Shown here: positions 41,849 to 50,566 of the stretch, one piece after another | How positions within the stretch are numbered: position 1 is the first letter of the stretch | How the letters are laid out: each line of letters begins with the position of its first letter | Source of the DNA: UBA10649 sp965278945 | GTDB taxonomy: Bacteria > Actinomycetota > Actinomycetes > S36-B12 | DNA: 64,000 nt | Direction: 5' to 3' | Assembly: GCA_965278945.1 (NCBI GenBank) | Contig: OZ257128.1 | Location: forward strand, 3,348,001 to 3,412,000 | Program-made: the position numbers and the translations under genes | The notes under the pieces: generated by a model | Told to the model about the DNA's origin: nothing | What the model saw: only the letters and a program-made list of their open reading frames with translations | Database searches by the model: none

Positions 41849-41921
41849 GATTTTCAGGCCTCGTCCGAGGCTTGAGGGGACCCTTCGGCCTCATCGAGGA
41901 GCGATAGCCAACCTGAAAATC
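41849..41921 (-). promoter_or_regulatory. Cloverleaf-like structured leader upstream of the 56-aa/recombinase/integrase operon
   Basis: A perfect 10-bp inverted repeat (GATTTTCAGG at 41849-41858, CCTGAAAATC at 41912-41921) closes a region with two more stems: GCCTCG/CGAGGC with a 2-nt loop and TGAGG/CCTCA. On the minus strand the structure ends about 8 nt before AGGAGGAG and the ATG at 41833. It could be a cis-acting RNA or a DNA site for a recombinase. The 42,185 side of the gap (about 260 bp) holds nothing else I can support. Confidence 0.5.
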
Positions 41922-42181
41922 TGCAGAATGGCTACAAGCTCGATGGGAAATGCGGGTTTGCTGTGCGCCCCGGCTTCCCGCGTGTGGAAAACGACCAACG
42001 AGATGGGCTACGAGGCCCGTACGGGCGAGGAGGACGCACCCCGTGAGGCGTACCGGCCCGCCTATAGGACTAGTCGGGCGGGCGGAAGCCGCGCCCGACG
42101 TCCAGGCGTCCCAGGTCCAGTGGGTTCGGCCCAGCCGGGGGCGGATGGAACGGTGTTGCGTAGGAATGGAACTCACAGCTT

Positions 42182-44404
42182 TCATGAGGTGATCCGCTCC
42201 TGGCCGCCCTCCGCAGGGGCCGATGAGGTGCTCCGTCCGCTTCCGCGTAGGCGGAGTTTCCCTTCGCGGCGGACCACCGGCTTGCCCTTTCTTGCGGGGC
42301 CCTTGGTCTCCGCGTCGATGAGCAGACCAGTCGATCCGAGTTCCTTCCATAGCGCGCGCTTGGTCTCGGACTTGCCGTAGATGTAGGCCTGGCCTTCCGC
42401 ATCCTTGGCTGCGAGGGCGTCGGTCATGGTGACGCCCTCAGGGTGTTCGCCGACGTAATCCAGGATCTGGTCCTCGATACGGAGGTTCGACCGCTGCGCT
42501 TGATCGTTGCTGTCCCGCGATCGCACCGTCCAGGTGATCTCGCCGGTGTGCTCACCAGTGCCCGAATCGAACGCGCCGAGGTGCCAGTCGATGGCGTACG
42601 AAAAGGAGTAGCCCTCGCGTGAACCGAAGTCCGCGTTGACGCTGATCAGACCGGATGCCATCTCCGCGTGGGTTGGCACCTGCAGGATCCAGGAGTCTGC
42701 CCATGCAGCGGTTCCGGCCTGCGCCAGCGAGTCGAGGTCGAGCTGCTTAGAGCCGGTCTTGTTGAAATGGTCCGGCACGATCAGGCCAACGCCGTTGCGA
42801 GTGAACTGCGTGGACAGGGACTGGAGCATCGCGCCGCGGTCGTACAGGTTCGTCACCTCGACATCGCGCCCATGGAACGCATATAGCGGATCGACGATCA
42901 CCAGCGCGGGGTCGTACCGCTCGCAGAGCCTCTCTATCGCTGATCGAAACACCCTGCTGTCGAGCGGTTCACGATCATCGACCAACACAAGATCGAGCTC
43001 GCGCCAGTCGCGTATGCCATGCGCTTCGGCGATTCGACGTAGTCTGCCTCGTGCAAGGCGCAGTCCACCCTCTCCGGTGATGTAGACGACTGTTCGTGCC
43101 CGCGGGACCGTGAACTCTGAGTGCCCAAACGCCGGTCGACCGGATGCCAGCGCGATCGCGATTGCCATTGCGGTGTAGGACTTCATCGACTTTTTCGGTC
43201 CACCGAGTGGCCCGAATGACTCTGCTGGCCATATGCGGTCGACTAGCCATTCCATGGGAGGTGGAGACGCCCACCAGTCTGCGGGCTCCAGCGCCTTGAA
43301 TCGTGCTCGCTCTACTGACGCGAGCGATCGAGCGACCAGGCCACGCAGCTCGTCCGCAATTGTCGTCGTGGACGATCCAGCCTCGTGCAGCATCCTCCAC
43401 CAGTCGGTCAGGTCCTTTGATCGCTTGTCACCTGTGAGCCCCGGAAGTTCCAGTACCGATACCTGTGCTGCGCAATCCGATGCAACGAGTGCTGCGTACA
43501 CCTTGTCGGCCGCCCGTCGCCCCGGCTCGTCGAGATCCGCGACGATGACGATCTTGCGCCCTCGCAATGCGCCGACGTCCTGCGCTCGTGGGAGGTTTCC
43601 TTCACCCTGGGTGGGCGTCACGGCAACGAGTCCGAGAGCGCGTGCCACGAGTGCGTCGTAGAAGCCTGAGCACCACGCGACGGGCGCAGAGTTGTCGATT
43701 CCCAGATCGGCAATTCCCCAAAGCCGCGTGGGAGATCCGAAACCGCTCACTTGCGAGAAGCCTTTGACACCGCGGTGGAGGTAGGCAACGTTGAGGACGT
43801 CGCCTTTGGCGTCGATGATCGGGACAGTTACCGCGTCGCGGCCCCGGTCATAGCCGATGCCCCACTGGGCGATGACAGACTCGGTGACGCCCCGCTCCTG
43901 TAGTTCTCGAAACGCTGGCCGAGCAAAGCGCTTGGTGAGCAAGTCGACTGTTCGGGCAAAAACTTCGGATTCTGCGCAGGCCTGTTCCCCAGTTAACTCA
44001 GGACGTCCGTCCTTTCGCGGAAACCCCGCAACCGCGGTCGATGCGCCTCGCTGGAGTAGTGCATGAGCGCTGCCCGTCGTTCCTCGAACCAGGCGAGGCG
44101 GAACGCCTGCATCTAGCAGCGCATGTTTGAGCAGCTTCCAGTCCCCGCAGCCAGACGAAGAGCATCCGAAGAAGACGCTGCCGTCGTCCTTGAGCTTGAT
44201 GTACATATCTGGCGTGCGCGGCGGCGTCGGATGGTCGAACTGATGTAGTGGGCAGTAGACCTTGAACTCAGTCCCATCGGCGCTGAACCTCGGTTTACCG
44301 AACCCGTTTAGAGCTTCGAGTTCGTTAGCAATGTCCCGGAGGTCAACGCCAGATGGGAGTGTCGCTGAGCGATCGGAACGACGGGCATTGGTGGATTCAA
44401 ACAT
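42182..44404 (-). CDS. Primase-helicase: zinc finger + TOPRIM + RepA-like AAA ATPase
   Basis: 740 residues. Residues ~30-95 resemble a CHC2-type zinc finger (YCPLHQFDHPT ... FFGCSSSGCGDWKLLKHAL). Residues ~175-340 carry a TOPRIM domain (AWCSGFYDALVARALG, then IVIVADLDEPGRRAADKV). Residues ~390-620 are a RecA-type RepA/AAA_25 helicase: GPLGGPKKSMKS (Walker A), ALVIVDPLYAF (Walker B), GLIVPDHFNKTG. A winged-helix tail follows. It would prime and unwind the element for autonomous replication, as in phage satellites and integrative plasmids. ATG 44404 has GGGAG upstream. Confidence 0.82.
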   Translation of the reverse strand: MFESTNARRSDRSATLPSGVDLRDIANELEALNGFGKPRFSADGTEFKVYCPLHQFDHPTPPRTPDMYIKLKDDGSVFFGCSSSGCGDWKLLKHALLDAGVPPRLVRGTTGSAHALLQRGASTAVAGFPRKDGRPELTGEQACAESEVFARTVDLLTKRFARPAFRELQERGVTESVIAQWGIGYDRGRDAVTVPIIDAKGDVLNVAYLHRGVKGFSQVSGFGSPTRLWGIADLGIDNSAPVAWCSGFYDALVARALGLVAVTPTQGEGNLPRAQDVGALRGRKIVIVADLDEPGRRAADKVYAALVASDCAAQVSVLELPGLTGDKRSKDLTDWWRMLHEAGSSTTTIADELRGLVARSLASVERARFKALEPADWWASPPPMEWLVDRIWPAESFGPLGGPKKSMKSYTAMAIAIALASGRPAFGHSEFTVPRARTVVYITGEGGLRLARGRLRRIAEAHGIRDWRELDLVLVDDREPLDSRVFRSAIERLCERYDPALVIVDPLYAFHGRDVEVTNLYDRGAMLQSLSTQFTRNGVGLIVPDHFNKTGSKQLDLDSLAQAGTAAWADSWILQVPTHAEMASGLISVNADFGSREGYSFSYAIDWHLGAFDSGTGEHTGEITWTVRSRDSNDQAQRSNLRIEDQILDYVGEHPEGVTMTDALAAKDAEGQAYIYGKSETKRALWKELGSTGLLIDAETKGPARKGKPVVRREGKLRLRGSGRSTSSAPAEGGQERITS

Positions 44405-44567
44405 GCTTGCTCCCTGAAAGATGACGGAGCGAACGCGGCCGTAGGCCAAGCGCACGCCATGACGGTTGAGGGCGGAATGCCCACGGCAGATCAGGCGAGT
44501 GCGCGGTATAAAAATCAGAAGGCTGCTCGGAGACCCGAGCGAGGCTAGCTATCCGTCAGCACATCGC

Positions 44568-44927
44568 CTAGGCGACGAGCGAAGGGCCGCGCGGAGCATT
44601 GACTGACGAAGCCACGTCCCGGGTACGCGGAGGTACGACGGCAGGGACTCTCGTGCGCTTTGTCCATAGTGAGCGCCAGTGAGGCAGGGTCGGTTCGGCC
44701 GAAGCGATTGCAGTCTTCGTGCATAGTCCGTATTCGCGACGCCTCGCTGCTGCCTCGGCCAGGTACAGATCGGCACCGTCCATTGGATCCATGCCCGGAG
44801 GGCACACCCTGGACAGGCGTCGACGTCGCATGTCGGACTTGGTAGGCAAACCAGGGTCCCTATCGGACAAGCGGCATCGAAGGACCACGAGTGATCCTTT
44901 GCCTTGTTCCTTGCTTGTCTCAGACAC
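44568..44927 (-). CDS. Doubtful hypothetical protein
   Basis: A 119-residue frame from GTG 44927: MSETSKEQGKGSLVVLRC and onward, basic, with four scattered Cys. A competing frame covers the same DNA, codon use is not decisive and no ribosome site is convincing. No family. It may be noncoding; the 578 bp between the primase start and the XRE gene otherwise show nothing. Confidence 0.25.
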   Translation of the reverse strand: MSETSKEQGKGSLVVLRCRLSDRDPGLPTKSDMRRRRLSRVCPPGMDPMDGADLYLAEAAARRREYGLCTKTAIASAEPTLPHWRSLWTKRTRVPAVVPPRTRDVASSVNAPRGPSLVA

Positions 44928-44982
44928 GGTGAGAGCATTGCACGGGACGCGAAAATCGCCCTCATATTCGTCTCCGCAGAAC

Positions 44983-45252
44983 CTAGGTTTTCGGTACTCG
45001 TGAATCCCCGGAATCGAACAACTGAGACGGGCCAACCCCGAGTGCATCAGCGATCGCGTAGATGTTGTCTAGAGAGATGTTCTGCTCACCGCGCTCGACG
45101 GCTCCGATGTATGTCCTATGGACCCGCGCCTTCTCGGCCAGTTTTTCTTGACTGAGTGCCACCGGCGTCATTGCTTTGCGCAGCTCGCTGACGCGCCTTC
45201 CAAACGCCTTCCTTCGGCGCATCTCGCGCGCTGTCGGCATTCGTGGGGCCAT
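44983..45252 (-). CDS. XRE-family repressor (C-protein-like)
   Basis: 89 residues from ATG 45252 (ATG 45240 is equally possible). The HTH reads LSQEKLAEKARVHRTYIGAVERGEQNISLDNIYAIADALGVGPSQLF, the compact single-domain form of restriction-modification controller proteins and phage repressors. The direct repeat GCCGTCAACT (45275-45299) lies just upstream, between it and the divergent membrane-protein gene, and is the likely operator. It could keep the integration and replication genes or the restriction genes in check. Confidence 0.75.
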   Translation of the reverse strand: MAPRMPTAREMRRRKAFGRRVSELRKAMTPVALSQEKLAEKARVHRTYIGAVERGEQNISLDNIYAIADALGVGPSQLFDSGDSRVPKT

Positions 45253-45274
45253 CGGGAGAGTCCACCGCGAAGAT

Positions 45275-45299
45275 GCCGTCAACTCTACAGCCGTCAACT
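45275..45299. promoter_or_regulatory. 10-bp direct repeat, probable operator
   Basis: GCCGTCAACT occurs at 45275-45284 and 45290-45299 with a 5-nt spacer (15-bp period, not a full helical multiple). On the minus strand each repeat contains TTGACG, a possible -35. It lies between the divergent XRE gene and the gene at 45358. Confidence 0.5.
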
Positions 45300-45357
45300 A
45301 GCACACGTGGAGTACCGTTCGCCTCGATTGGGACCGCACACACAGCGAGGGGACACC

Positions 45358-45669
45358 ATGGCAGCGCCGTACCAACCGTTCTATCCGAAGCCCTACTCGT
45401 CGGCGCCATTTCTTGGGCTCGGGGGCCTTGCCTGGGTGTTGGGTTCGGTTCTTGCTGCCTTCGGCTACGCGAACTCCGACCCGAACAGCCTCACGGGCCG
45501 GACGTCACTCGATCCTGCATTTACTTGGGGCCTGGTCGGCGTAGGGATCGGCGGTGTTGTGTTCCTAGTCGGAGTGGTTCTGGCCGCGCGAAACATCGAT
45601 CGGAACTCCGCCACCCTTTGGGCCGATGCCATCGACTACGCGGAGTCCGAGAGCGCCGACAATGAATAG
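45358..45669 (+). CDS. Small two-TM membrane protein
   Basis: 103 residues. A Pro/Tyr-rich N-terminus (AAPYQPFYPKPYSSAPF) precedes two transmembrane helices (LGLGGLAWVLGSVLAAFGYA and GLVGVGIGGVVFLVGVVLAA) and a short acidic C-terminus. No family is recognised. ATG 45358 has GAGGGG 6 nt upstream. It is divergent from the XRE gene. Confidence 0.6.
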   Translation: MAAPYQPFYPKPYSSAPFLGLGGLAWVLGSVLAAFGYANSDPNSLTGRTSLDPAFTWGLVGVGIGGVVFLVGVVLAARNIDRNSATLWADAIDYAESESADNE

Positions 45670-45699
45670 GAGCAGGTCGTCGCGTCGAGAGCCCCGCGG

Positions 45700-45801
45700 C
45701 TAGTCTCTCAGGGCTGAGGTGCCGACGATCGCCTCGAATTCCATCCGCCAAAGCTCAACGACTGAGTCGGCTTCGTCTTCGGGTGGGTTGTAGAAGGTCA
45801 T
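45700..45801 (-). CDS. Possible 33-residue protein
   Basis: MTFYNPPEDEADSVVELW, then an acidic helical end. GGAG lies 5 nt upstream of the ATG. The composition looks coding but the frame is very short and unsupported by overlap. Confidence 0.35.
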   Translation of the reverse strand: MTFYNPPEDEADSVVELWRMEFEAIVGTSALRD

Positions 45802-45884
45802 GTCTCCATACCTAACCGTCCTCCAGGTACGAGCGCCACATCCACGTCGTGCCTGTGGACGGCGACACCCGCAGGTTCTCGCGG

Positions 45885-46958
45885 CTAGCCCAAGCGCTTG
45901 TAGAAGAAGACGCCGTCACTAGACACGAACATCTCTTCCGACCCCACGACGCTCTCGTATCGCTGTTCTATCGCCTCCGGAGTTCCAGACGCTCTGCAGA
46001 CGACTCCTTCGGGACCCGTCTCGAACAGGTAGGCGGTAGGGCACTCGCACGCGGATTGAAACGCATGCCGTGCACCTCGAAGCCCTTCCAGAGCCAGGAA
46101 CTCAGGATAAAAGACGGAATGGAAGCCACAGATAGTCGGGAGATCAACCATTCCCCGAACCGACCCGCTCCGTTCCAGATCGATTGCCGGAGCCCACGGC
46201 CGGATCTCGTGAAAGCGGCCTCGGGCTACCAAGCCTTCCCCACGCGCGAACGGTCGGAAGTCAACCTCACTGATGACGTCTCCACCTAGTTGCGAAATTT
46301 CGCCGGAACTCGGCCAAAGGCGAGGTAGTCTGCGGCGGCTCGAAACAGCAGGTGGCTGTATCTCAATCCACCGAACGACCTGGATAAGCATCGCGCCGAC
46401 AACCACGGTCGAGACATAGCCCTGTGGGAGCTCGGGGTCGCGGTCGCCCACCTTTAGCGTGAGGGGAACGGTCCACGCCGAGCCAAGTCTCACGCCGTGA
46501 TAGCGCCCGATCCACGCTTGGCTGTTCGGAAGCGGCTGTGCTTCGACTCCCGACACGTACATCTCGTGATACTCGGAACGCGGAACTCCGTACCCACCGT
46601 CACGGTCGTCATCTGATGACACGAGTAGAGCGACAAGTGCGGTCTTTTGAGCCCAGGACGTGAGCGATGCATGTTCGTCCGTCGGTACGGGTGCCGAGTC
46701 ACCCAGAATCAACGGGGTCAGCGCACGCTTCGCATGGTCTTCGAGTTGGCTCATCCAGCCGCTGTTGCATCCTTCGCAGACGTCTCGTACTTTCTGTCGA
46801 AAGGGCGGGCGAACTCCGAGATCGCGGCCCGTTCGGTTGATGGGACCCGACATGTGGAGCGTAGGGTCAAGCGGAAGGCCTATCTCGGAGAGCCAGTCCG
46901 GAAACACGTGCTCGCCCGTCATGCTGCCGTCGCTGCCGCAGAAGACGCATGTCGGCAA
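45885..46958 (-). CDS. HNH-like endonuclease family protein
   Basis: 357 residues. The N-terminus has CVFCGSDGSMTGEHVFPDWLS and then DVCEGCNSGWMSQLEDHAKRAL: two CxxC pairs forming a zinc site around an EH core and an Asn, as in HNH nucleases of this type. The remaining ~270 residues have no recognised domain. In this location, next to a winged-helix gene and an Mrr gene, it may be part of a restriction module. It follows the 84-residue gene by 26 bp on the same strand. Confidence 0.65.
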   Translation of the reverse strand: MPTCVFCGSDGSMTGEHVFPDWLSEIGLPLDPTLHMSGPINRTGRDLGVRPPFRQKVRDVCEGCNSGWMSQLEDHAKRALTPLILGDSAPVPTDEHASLTSWAQKTALVALLVSSDDDRDGGYGVPRSEYHEMYVSGVEAQPLPNSQAWIGRYHGVRLGSAWTVPLTLKVGDRDPELPQGYVSTVVVGAMLIQVVRWIEIQPPAVSSRRRLPRLWPSSGEISQLGGDVISEVDFRPFARGEGLVARGRFHEIRPWAPAIDLERSGSVRGMVDLPTICGFHSVFYPEFLALEGLRGARHAFQSACECPTAYLFETGPEGVVCRASGTPEAIEQRYESVVGSEEMFVSSDGVFFYKRLG

Positions 46959-46984
46959 GGAGTTCTCCGGTTCCCGCGAGGCCG

Positions 46985-47239
46985 CTAGCTAGCGCCGTGA
47001 TTCCTGATGATGTACCGACCGTGCCCGACCCGTTCGAGGTCGCGATATACCGTCCCGTGGTTGTCGGGAGCGTTGCTGCACATCCGTGAGGTGACGTGCG
47101 TTCGTATTGTGCTCTCCGCAAACCGTGACTTCCGTAAGCGCAATTCATCGACGACCGACTGCACCGTGAATGTTCCATCGGCCGATCTGCCTAGGACCGC
47201 GGGCAGGGCCTCAAGGATTTCGTCACGGCAAGTCGGCAT
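46985..47239 (-). CDS. DUF7669-like small winged-helix protein
   Basis: 84 residues. CRDEILEALPAVLGRSADGTFTVQSVVDELRLRKSRFAESTIRTHVTSRM is a winged-helix pattern, ending DLERVGHGRYIIR. Such small domains are found next to restriction genes or fused to them. It is the first gene before the HNH gene and is divergent from the Mrr gene, with about 100 bp between, so it may control both. Confidence 0.65.
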   Translation of the reverse strand: MPTCRDEILEALPAVLGRSADGTFTVQSVVDELRLRKSRFAESTIRTHVTSRMCSNAPDNHGTVYRDLERVGHGRYIIRNHGAS

Positions 47240-47340
47240 TGGTATCCCCGCCTCGGATTCTCTCTATTGTTCAGTCACGTGTATTCATACAGGGTGCTCT
47301 ACCAGCTGGGAAGAGATCTAGTTGCTCGGCCGAATCGGAG

Positions 47341-48378
47341 ATGAAGGGAAACAACGGGGTGACCACAGTCTGGGGGATTCATAACGATACGCCGATCGAC
47401 TTTGCCCATGGAGGATTCATCAGCATCGGCTGGGACAAGGTCGGAAACCTTGAGCAAGTAGGTGCTTCGAGGGAGAAGTTGAAGCAGCTACTTGCATCTG
47501 AATACCCAGAAACGAAAGCCGCTGCGATTCCGGGCTGGGCGGGCATTCTCTACCGTTTCGGATCGGACATGAAGGTAGGCGACGTAGTAGTTGCGCCGTA
47601 CAAGCCTGACAGCACGGTCAACATCGGTGTTGTTTCTGGCGCGTACTATTTCGCCGCCGATGAACCCACGCACCGGCACCGACGTCCCGTGGACTGGAAG
47701 GTACTCGGGATTGCTCGACCCACGTTCTCCCAGCCCGCACTCTGGGAGATCGGCGCGTCTCAGACCCTCTTCAAAGTTAAGACGCATAGTGACGAATTCC
47801 TCGCTGCGCTTGCGGCCGGGTCGGCCGACGCTGCCGCAACCGCCGTCGCAGCTCACACGGGTGGTGGAGAGGGAGCACAAGAAGTCGTTCCACCGCGCGC
47901 CGACCAGATCACACAACAGACGCGCGACTTCGTGCTGGACCGGCTCAAGAACGGCATCTCGCATCAACAGTTCGAGGTTTTCGTCGCGGACCTGATGAGG
48001 GCTCACGGTTACGAAGCGCGCGTCACTCAGCAGTCAGGTGACGGCAACGTAGACGTCATAGCGCACCGTGACCCGCTCGGCATTGAGCCGCCGGTGATCA
48101 AGATCCAGGTCAAACAGGAGATCGGGTCGAAAGGCGGTCCAGACATTCAGCAGCTGGTTGGTTCCCTCGCTCCTGGTGACCTCGGAGTCTTTATCACCTT
48201 GGGCGGATACACAAAGGATGCGGTGGGAATGGAACGCACACGACAGGGCCTGCGCCTAGTCGACGGCAACGCGCTTGTCGATCTTGTTTTACAGGCATAC
48301 GACCGTCTTCCAGACGTCTGGAGGAACCTGCTTCCCCTTGCGCGGGTGCTGGTAGTCGATGACTCAGCGGACGCCTGA
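47341..48378 (+). CDS. Mrr-type restriction endonuclease with N-terminal PUA/EVE-like domain
   Basis: 345 residues. Residues ~5-160 (VWGIHNDTPIDFAHGGFISIGWDKVG) resemble the N-terminal domain of type IV/modification-dependent enzymes that binds modified bases. Residues ~205-320 are an Mrr catalytic domain: FEVFVADLMRAHGYEARVTQ, SGDGNVDVIA (Asp), then IKIQVKQE (Q-x-K of the PD-(D/E)xK core). It likely cuts DNA with foreign modification. ATG 47341 is taken, but GTG 47359 has AAGGGA at good spacing. The next gene begins 10 bp later. Confidence 0.78.
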   Translation: MKGNNGVTTVWGIHNDTPIDFAHGGFISIGWDKVGNLEQVGASREKLKQLLASEYPETKAAAIPGWAGILYRFGSDMKVGDVVVAPYKPDSTVNIGVVSGAYYFAADEPTHRHRRPVDWKVLGIARPTFSQPALWEIGASQTLFKVKTHSDEFLAALAAGSADAAATAVAAHTGGGEGAQEVVPPRADQITQQTRDFVLDRLKNGISHQQFEVFVADLMRAHGYEARVTQQSGDGNVDVIAHRDPLGIEPPVIKIQVKQEIGSKGGPDIQQLVGSLAPGDLGVFITLGGYTKDAVGMERTRQGLRLVDGNALVDLVLQAYDRLPDVWRNLLPLARVLVVDDSADA

Positions 48379-48387
48379 GGAGACGCC

Positions 48388-49470
48388 GTGTCAGCTCACA
48401 GTCTGCTTGAGTATCGGGTCGTCTCCTTCAACCGCAAGTACCCCGCCACTGCTGGTGTCGCGAAGCACCAACCTCTGAAGTTCACCAACAATGACCTTGC
48501 CCGCGCTCTGTTTACCACTGGTCGCGAGCCTGCGCATTGGTTTGCTCACGGGCTCGCATCGACATATGAACTCCTTCATCGATGTCTAATGATTCCCGCG
48601 TACGTCCGTCGCGACAGTGTCGGGAATCTTCGCTTCTCTCGCCTTGCACGGGAACTTGACCGGTCCGAGAAGAGTGCGGTCTCTTACGCGATGGGACAGG
48701 CGCTCACCTCAATCTTCTGTAGTCAGGTACTGGGATGTACCCACCTTCTTCACGTAGACCGCTACGGTGCAGCGCATTCGATGACCTTCAAGGCAGGACG
48801 GTCTCGCGCAGATCTGTTTGGACCCTCGGCACGGGGCTGGGTAGTCGCCGAAGCCAAGGGAAGGTCGAACGGTGTGGAGACGCCGCTAATAGGGAAGCTG
48901 AGGTCGCAAAAGAAGACCGTCACAAGCATCCACGGCGCAGTTCCATGGATCGCTACGGGATGCGTAGCCTGTTTCCCGGACTCGAAGAGTCCCAGGATGC
49001 AACTTTGGACTTGGGATCCTGAAGAGAGCGAGCCGGATGCAATACAGATCGAGGGCTCAATCGAGATGTATATCGAGGCCTATTACGCGCCGATTCTGGC
49101 AATACTCTCGGCATTTCCGATCTCTCGTGATCGCCCCGGCTTTGTCGCCTCTCGCCTCACCGACCTGGGACTAACCGTCGGGCTTCGTTCAGATCTCTTC
49201 GAGATGCTTACTGCGCCAGCCGCACCAGGAACGGCGGCGGCCGTGCCCCCCAACTTGACGCAGGTTGCTAGAGCGACGCTCGGTGAGTCCTTCGCGCAGT
49301 TCTCAACTGCACCTGCCTCAGAGGATCGGGCGAGTGCCCGGCTCCCGAACGAATCAACCTCGATCACGCCACTGAGTGATCGTTCCGACGGAGTATTCGC
49401 GGATGGGACACTGTTCGAAACCGAGTGGGACGACGCCACGAGTCGTGGGGACTGGGAAGAAGAGGGCTAG
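48388..49470 (+). CDS. Unknown protein with possible PD-(D/E)xK core, partner of Mrr
   Basis: 360 residues. SRADLFGPSARGWVVAEAKGRSNG shows an Asp, a strand and ExK, as in PD-(D/E)xK nucleases, at residues ~133-156. The preceding ~130 residues are helical and the final ~100 are acidic and likely disordered (PAPGTAAAVPP, EWDDATSRGDWEEEG). No family is recognised. GTG 48388 has GAGGAG 8 nt upstream. Operon position right after Mrr suggests a two-gene restriction unit. Confidence 0.6.
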   Translation: MSAHSLLEYRVVSFNRKYPATAGVAKHQPLKFTNNDLARALFTTGREPAHWFAHGLASTYELLHRCLMIPAYVRRDSVGNLRFSRLARELDRSEKSAVSYAMGQALTSIFCSQVLGCTHLLHVDRYGAAHSMTFKAGRSRADLFGPSARGWVVAEAKGRSNGVETPLIGKLRSQKKTVTSIHGAVPWIATGCVACFPDSKSPRMQLWTWDPEESEPDAIQIEGSIEMYIEAYYAPILAILSAFPISRDRPGFVASRLTDLGLTVGLRSDLFEMLTAPAAPGTAAAVPPNLTQVARATLGESFAQFSTAPASEDRASARLPNESTSITPLSDRSDGVFADGTLFETEWDDATSRGDWEEEG

Positions 49471-49635
49471 TCGTACCCCCCCCAAATGCCCTCCACCTGT
49501 CGCCAACACAGACGAGTTGACGGAATCGTCTACGTACCTAGATATGCAGGAAAACCACTGCAGTTACTGGACTTTCGTGGATTCGGAGGGTGTGGCCCTG
49601 CTCATGTCCGAAAACATGAATCTTTGTGGGGCCCG

Positions 49636-49679
49636 GCTCGTAATGCGTAGGTCCGGGGTTCAAATCCCCGAGGCGGCTC
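49636..49679 (+). repeat. att copy 2: 3' half of tRNA-Thr(CGU), right end of island
   Basis: Exact 44-bp match to 32466-32509. Here the CCA end is lost (followed by GTTCG). It marks the boundary between the island and the chromosome. Apart from it, 49,471-49,935 contains no gene I can support. Confidence 0.9.
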
Positions 49680-49935
49680 GTTCGAAAAGTGTTGCATTGC
49701 AACGCATGTTTGTCTGTTCGAAGGTCAGAGTGACCGCATTGGCATGTCCGAATGCCCAGGAAGCGCCACGTTTGGGGGACTGCGCACTCGGCCGGCCGTG
49801 GGGAGTCAGGCGGTAGCTTCGGAGATGTGCGCGGACGTGGTCACCGACCGGGCAATGCCACGCGGGGAACTCAACGTGAGCCACCAACGTCGAAACCGCT
49901 GACCGACCCTTGCCCCGACGCACTGAGGAGATCAC

Positions 49936-50409
49936 ATGGCGATGAAGCGCCTAGTCGCACTGTTTGCCGCCGGGCTACTCCTGCCCCTATTGGCCGCCTG
50001 CGGCCAGGTCTCCTCGGAGGCGTCTTCGGGAGCTCCGAACCCCGCGCAGACCATCGGCGACCAGCCCACGGGCGGGGCTGACCTCTCCGGGACGTCGTGG
50101 GTGCTGACCGGTAGGCCCTTCGCGAGTGGGGATCCGTCAGGCAGCGGCATCACCCTTGAGTTCGCGGACACCGAACTGTCGGGCAGCGCCGGAGTCAACC
50201 AGTACTTCGGTGGCTTCACCTCGTCCACCGATGGTTCCTTGGAGATCGGCGTCCTGGGCAGCACGGAGATGGCCGGTGACGAAGCGGCAATGGCGCTCGA
50301 GCAGGAGTACTTGACCGCCCTTCAGTCGATCTTCGGTTACACGATCGTCGACGGGACCCTCACACTCGTGGGCGCGGCCGACCAGGTGCTGACCTACTCG
50401 GCCGCGTAG
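49936..50409 (+). CDS. META-domain lipoprotein
   Basis: 157 residues. The signal peptide ends in the lipobox LAAC (Cys21), so it is an outer-face lipoprotein. The mature part has GADLSGTSWVLTG, GITLEFADTELSGSAGVNQYFGGF and TVVDG-like strands of the META/HslJ fold, with the typical GxxGCN position here read GSAGVNQY. Its role is unknown. It is the first chromosomal gene after the island. Confidence 0.8.
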   Translation: MAMKRLVALFAAGLLLPLLAACGQVSSEASSGAPNPAQTIGDQPTGGADLSGTSWVLTGRPFASGDPSGSGITLEFADTELSGSAGVNQYFGGFTSSTDGSLEIGVLGSTEMAGDEAAMALEQEYLTALQSIFGYTIVDGTLTLVGAADQVLTYSAA

Positions 50410-50421
50410 GCGCGCCATCGG

Positions 50422-50556
50422 GTGGCTGCCATCTACGCGCCCCTCGCCGCCGACGACGGGACCCCGGTGGTGAACGTCCTCGGCTTCAACGACATCCCGG
50501 TCGGACTCGACGACCTGCAGCACCATGGATCGCCGGCCGGCTGGTGGCACGCATGA
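50422..50556 (+). CDS. Possible 44-residue protein or gene remnant
   Basis: From GTG 50422 the frame reads VAAIYAPLAADDGTPVVNVL and ends HHGSPAGWWHA. It begins 12 bp after the META gene. Codon use looks coding, but there is no clear ribosome site; it may be the end of a decayed gene. Confidence 0.3.
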   Translation: MAAIYAPLAADDGTPVVNVLGFNDIPVGLDDLQHHGSPAGWWHA

Positions 50557-50566
50557 GCGACTGAGG

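Noticed and set aside
41849..41921. Minus-strand segment GATGAGGCCGAAGGG looked like a hammerhead ribozyme core
   Set aside because: The conserved CUGAUGA has an extra base and the required GAAA-UH arrangement with three stems is not met.
41022..42185. Recombinase frame extends upstream without stop to an ATG overlapping the primase stop (ATGA at 42185)
   Set aside because: The extension is Arg/Pro/Ser rich with no domain, crosses the cloverleaf element and overlaps the 56-aa gene, which has a much better ribosome site and a GTGA overlap with GTG 41666.
42182..44404. RepA-type plasmid initiator
   Set aside because: The zinc finger and TOPRIM domain make it a primase-helicase; iterons expected for a plasmid initiator were not found nearby.
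44549..44965. Possible WhiB-type gene (cysteine-rich minus-strand frame with CDVDACPGC)
   Set aside because: Cys spacing does not fit WhiB, the frame competes with another of equal length, and no ribosome site is seen.
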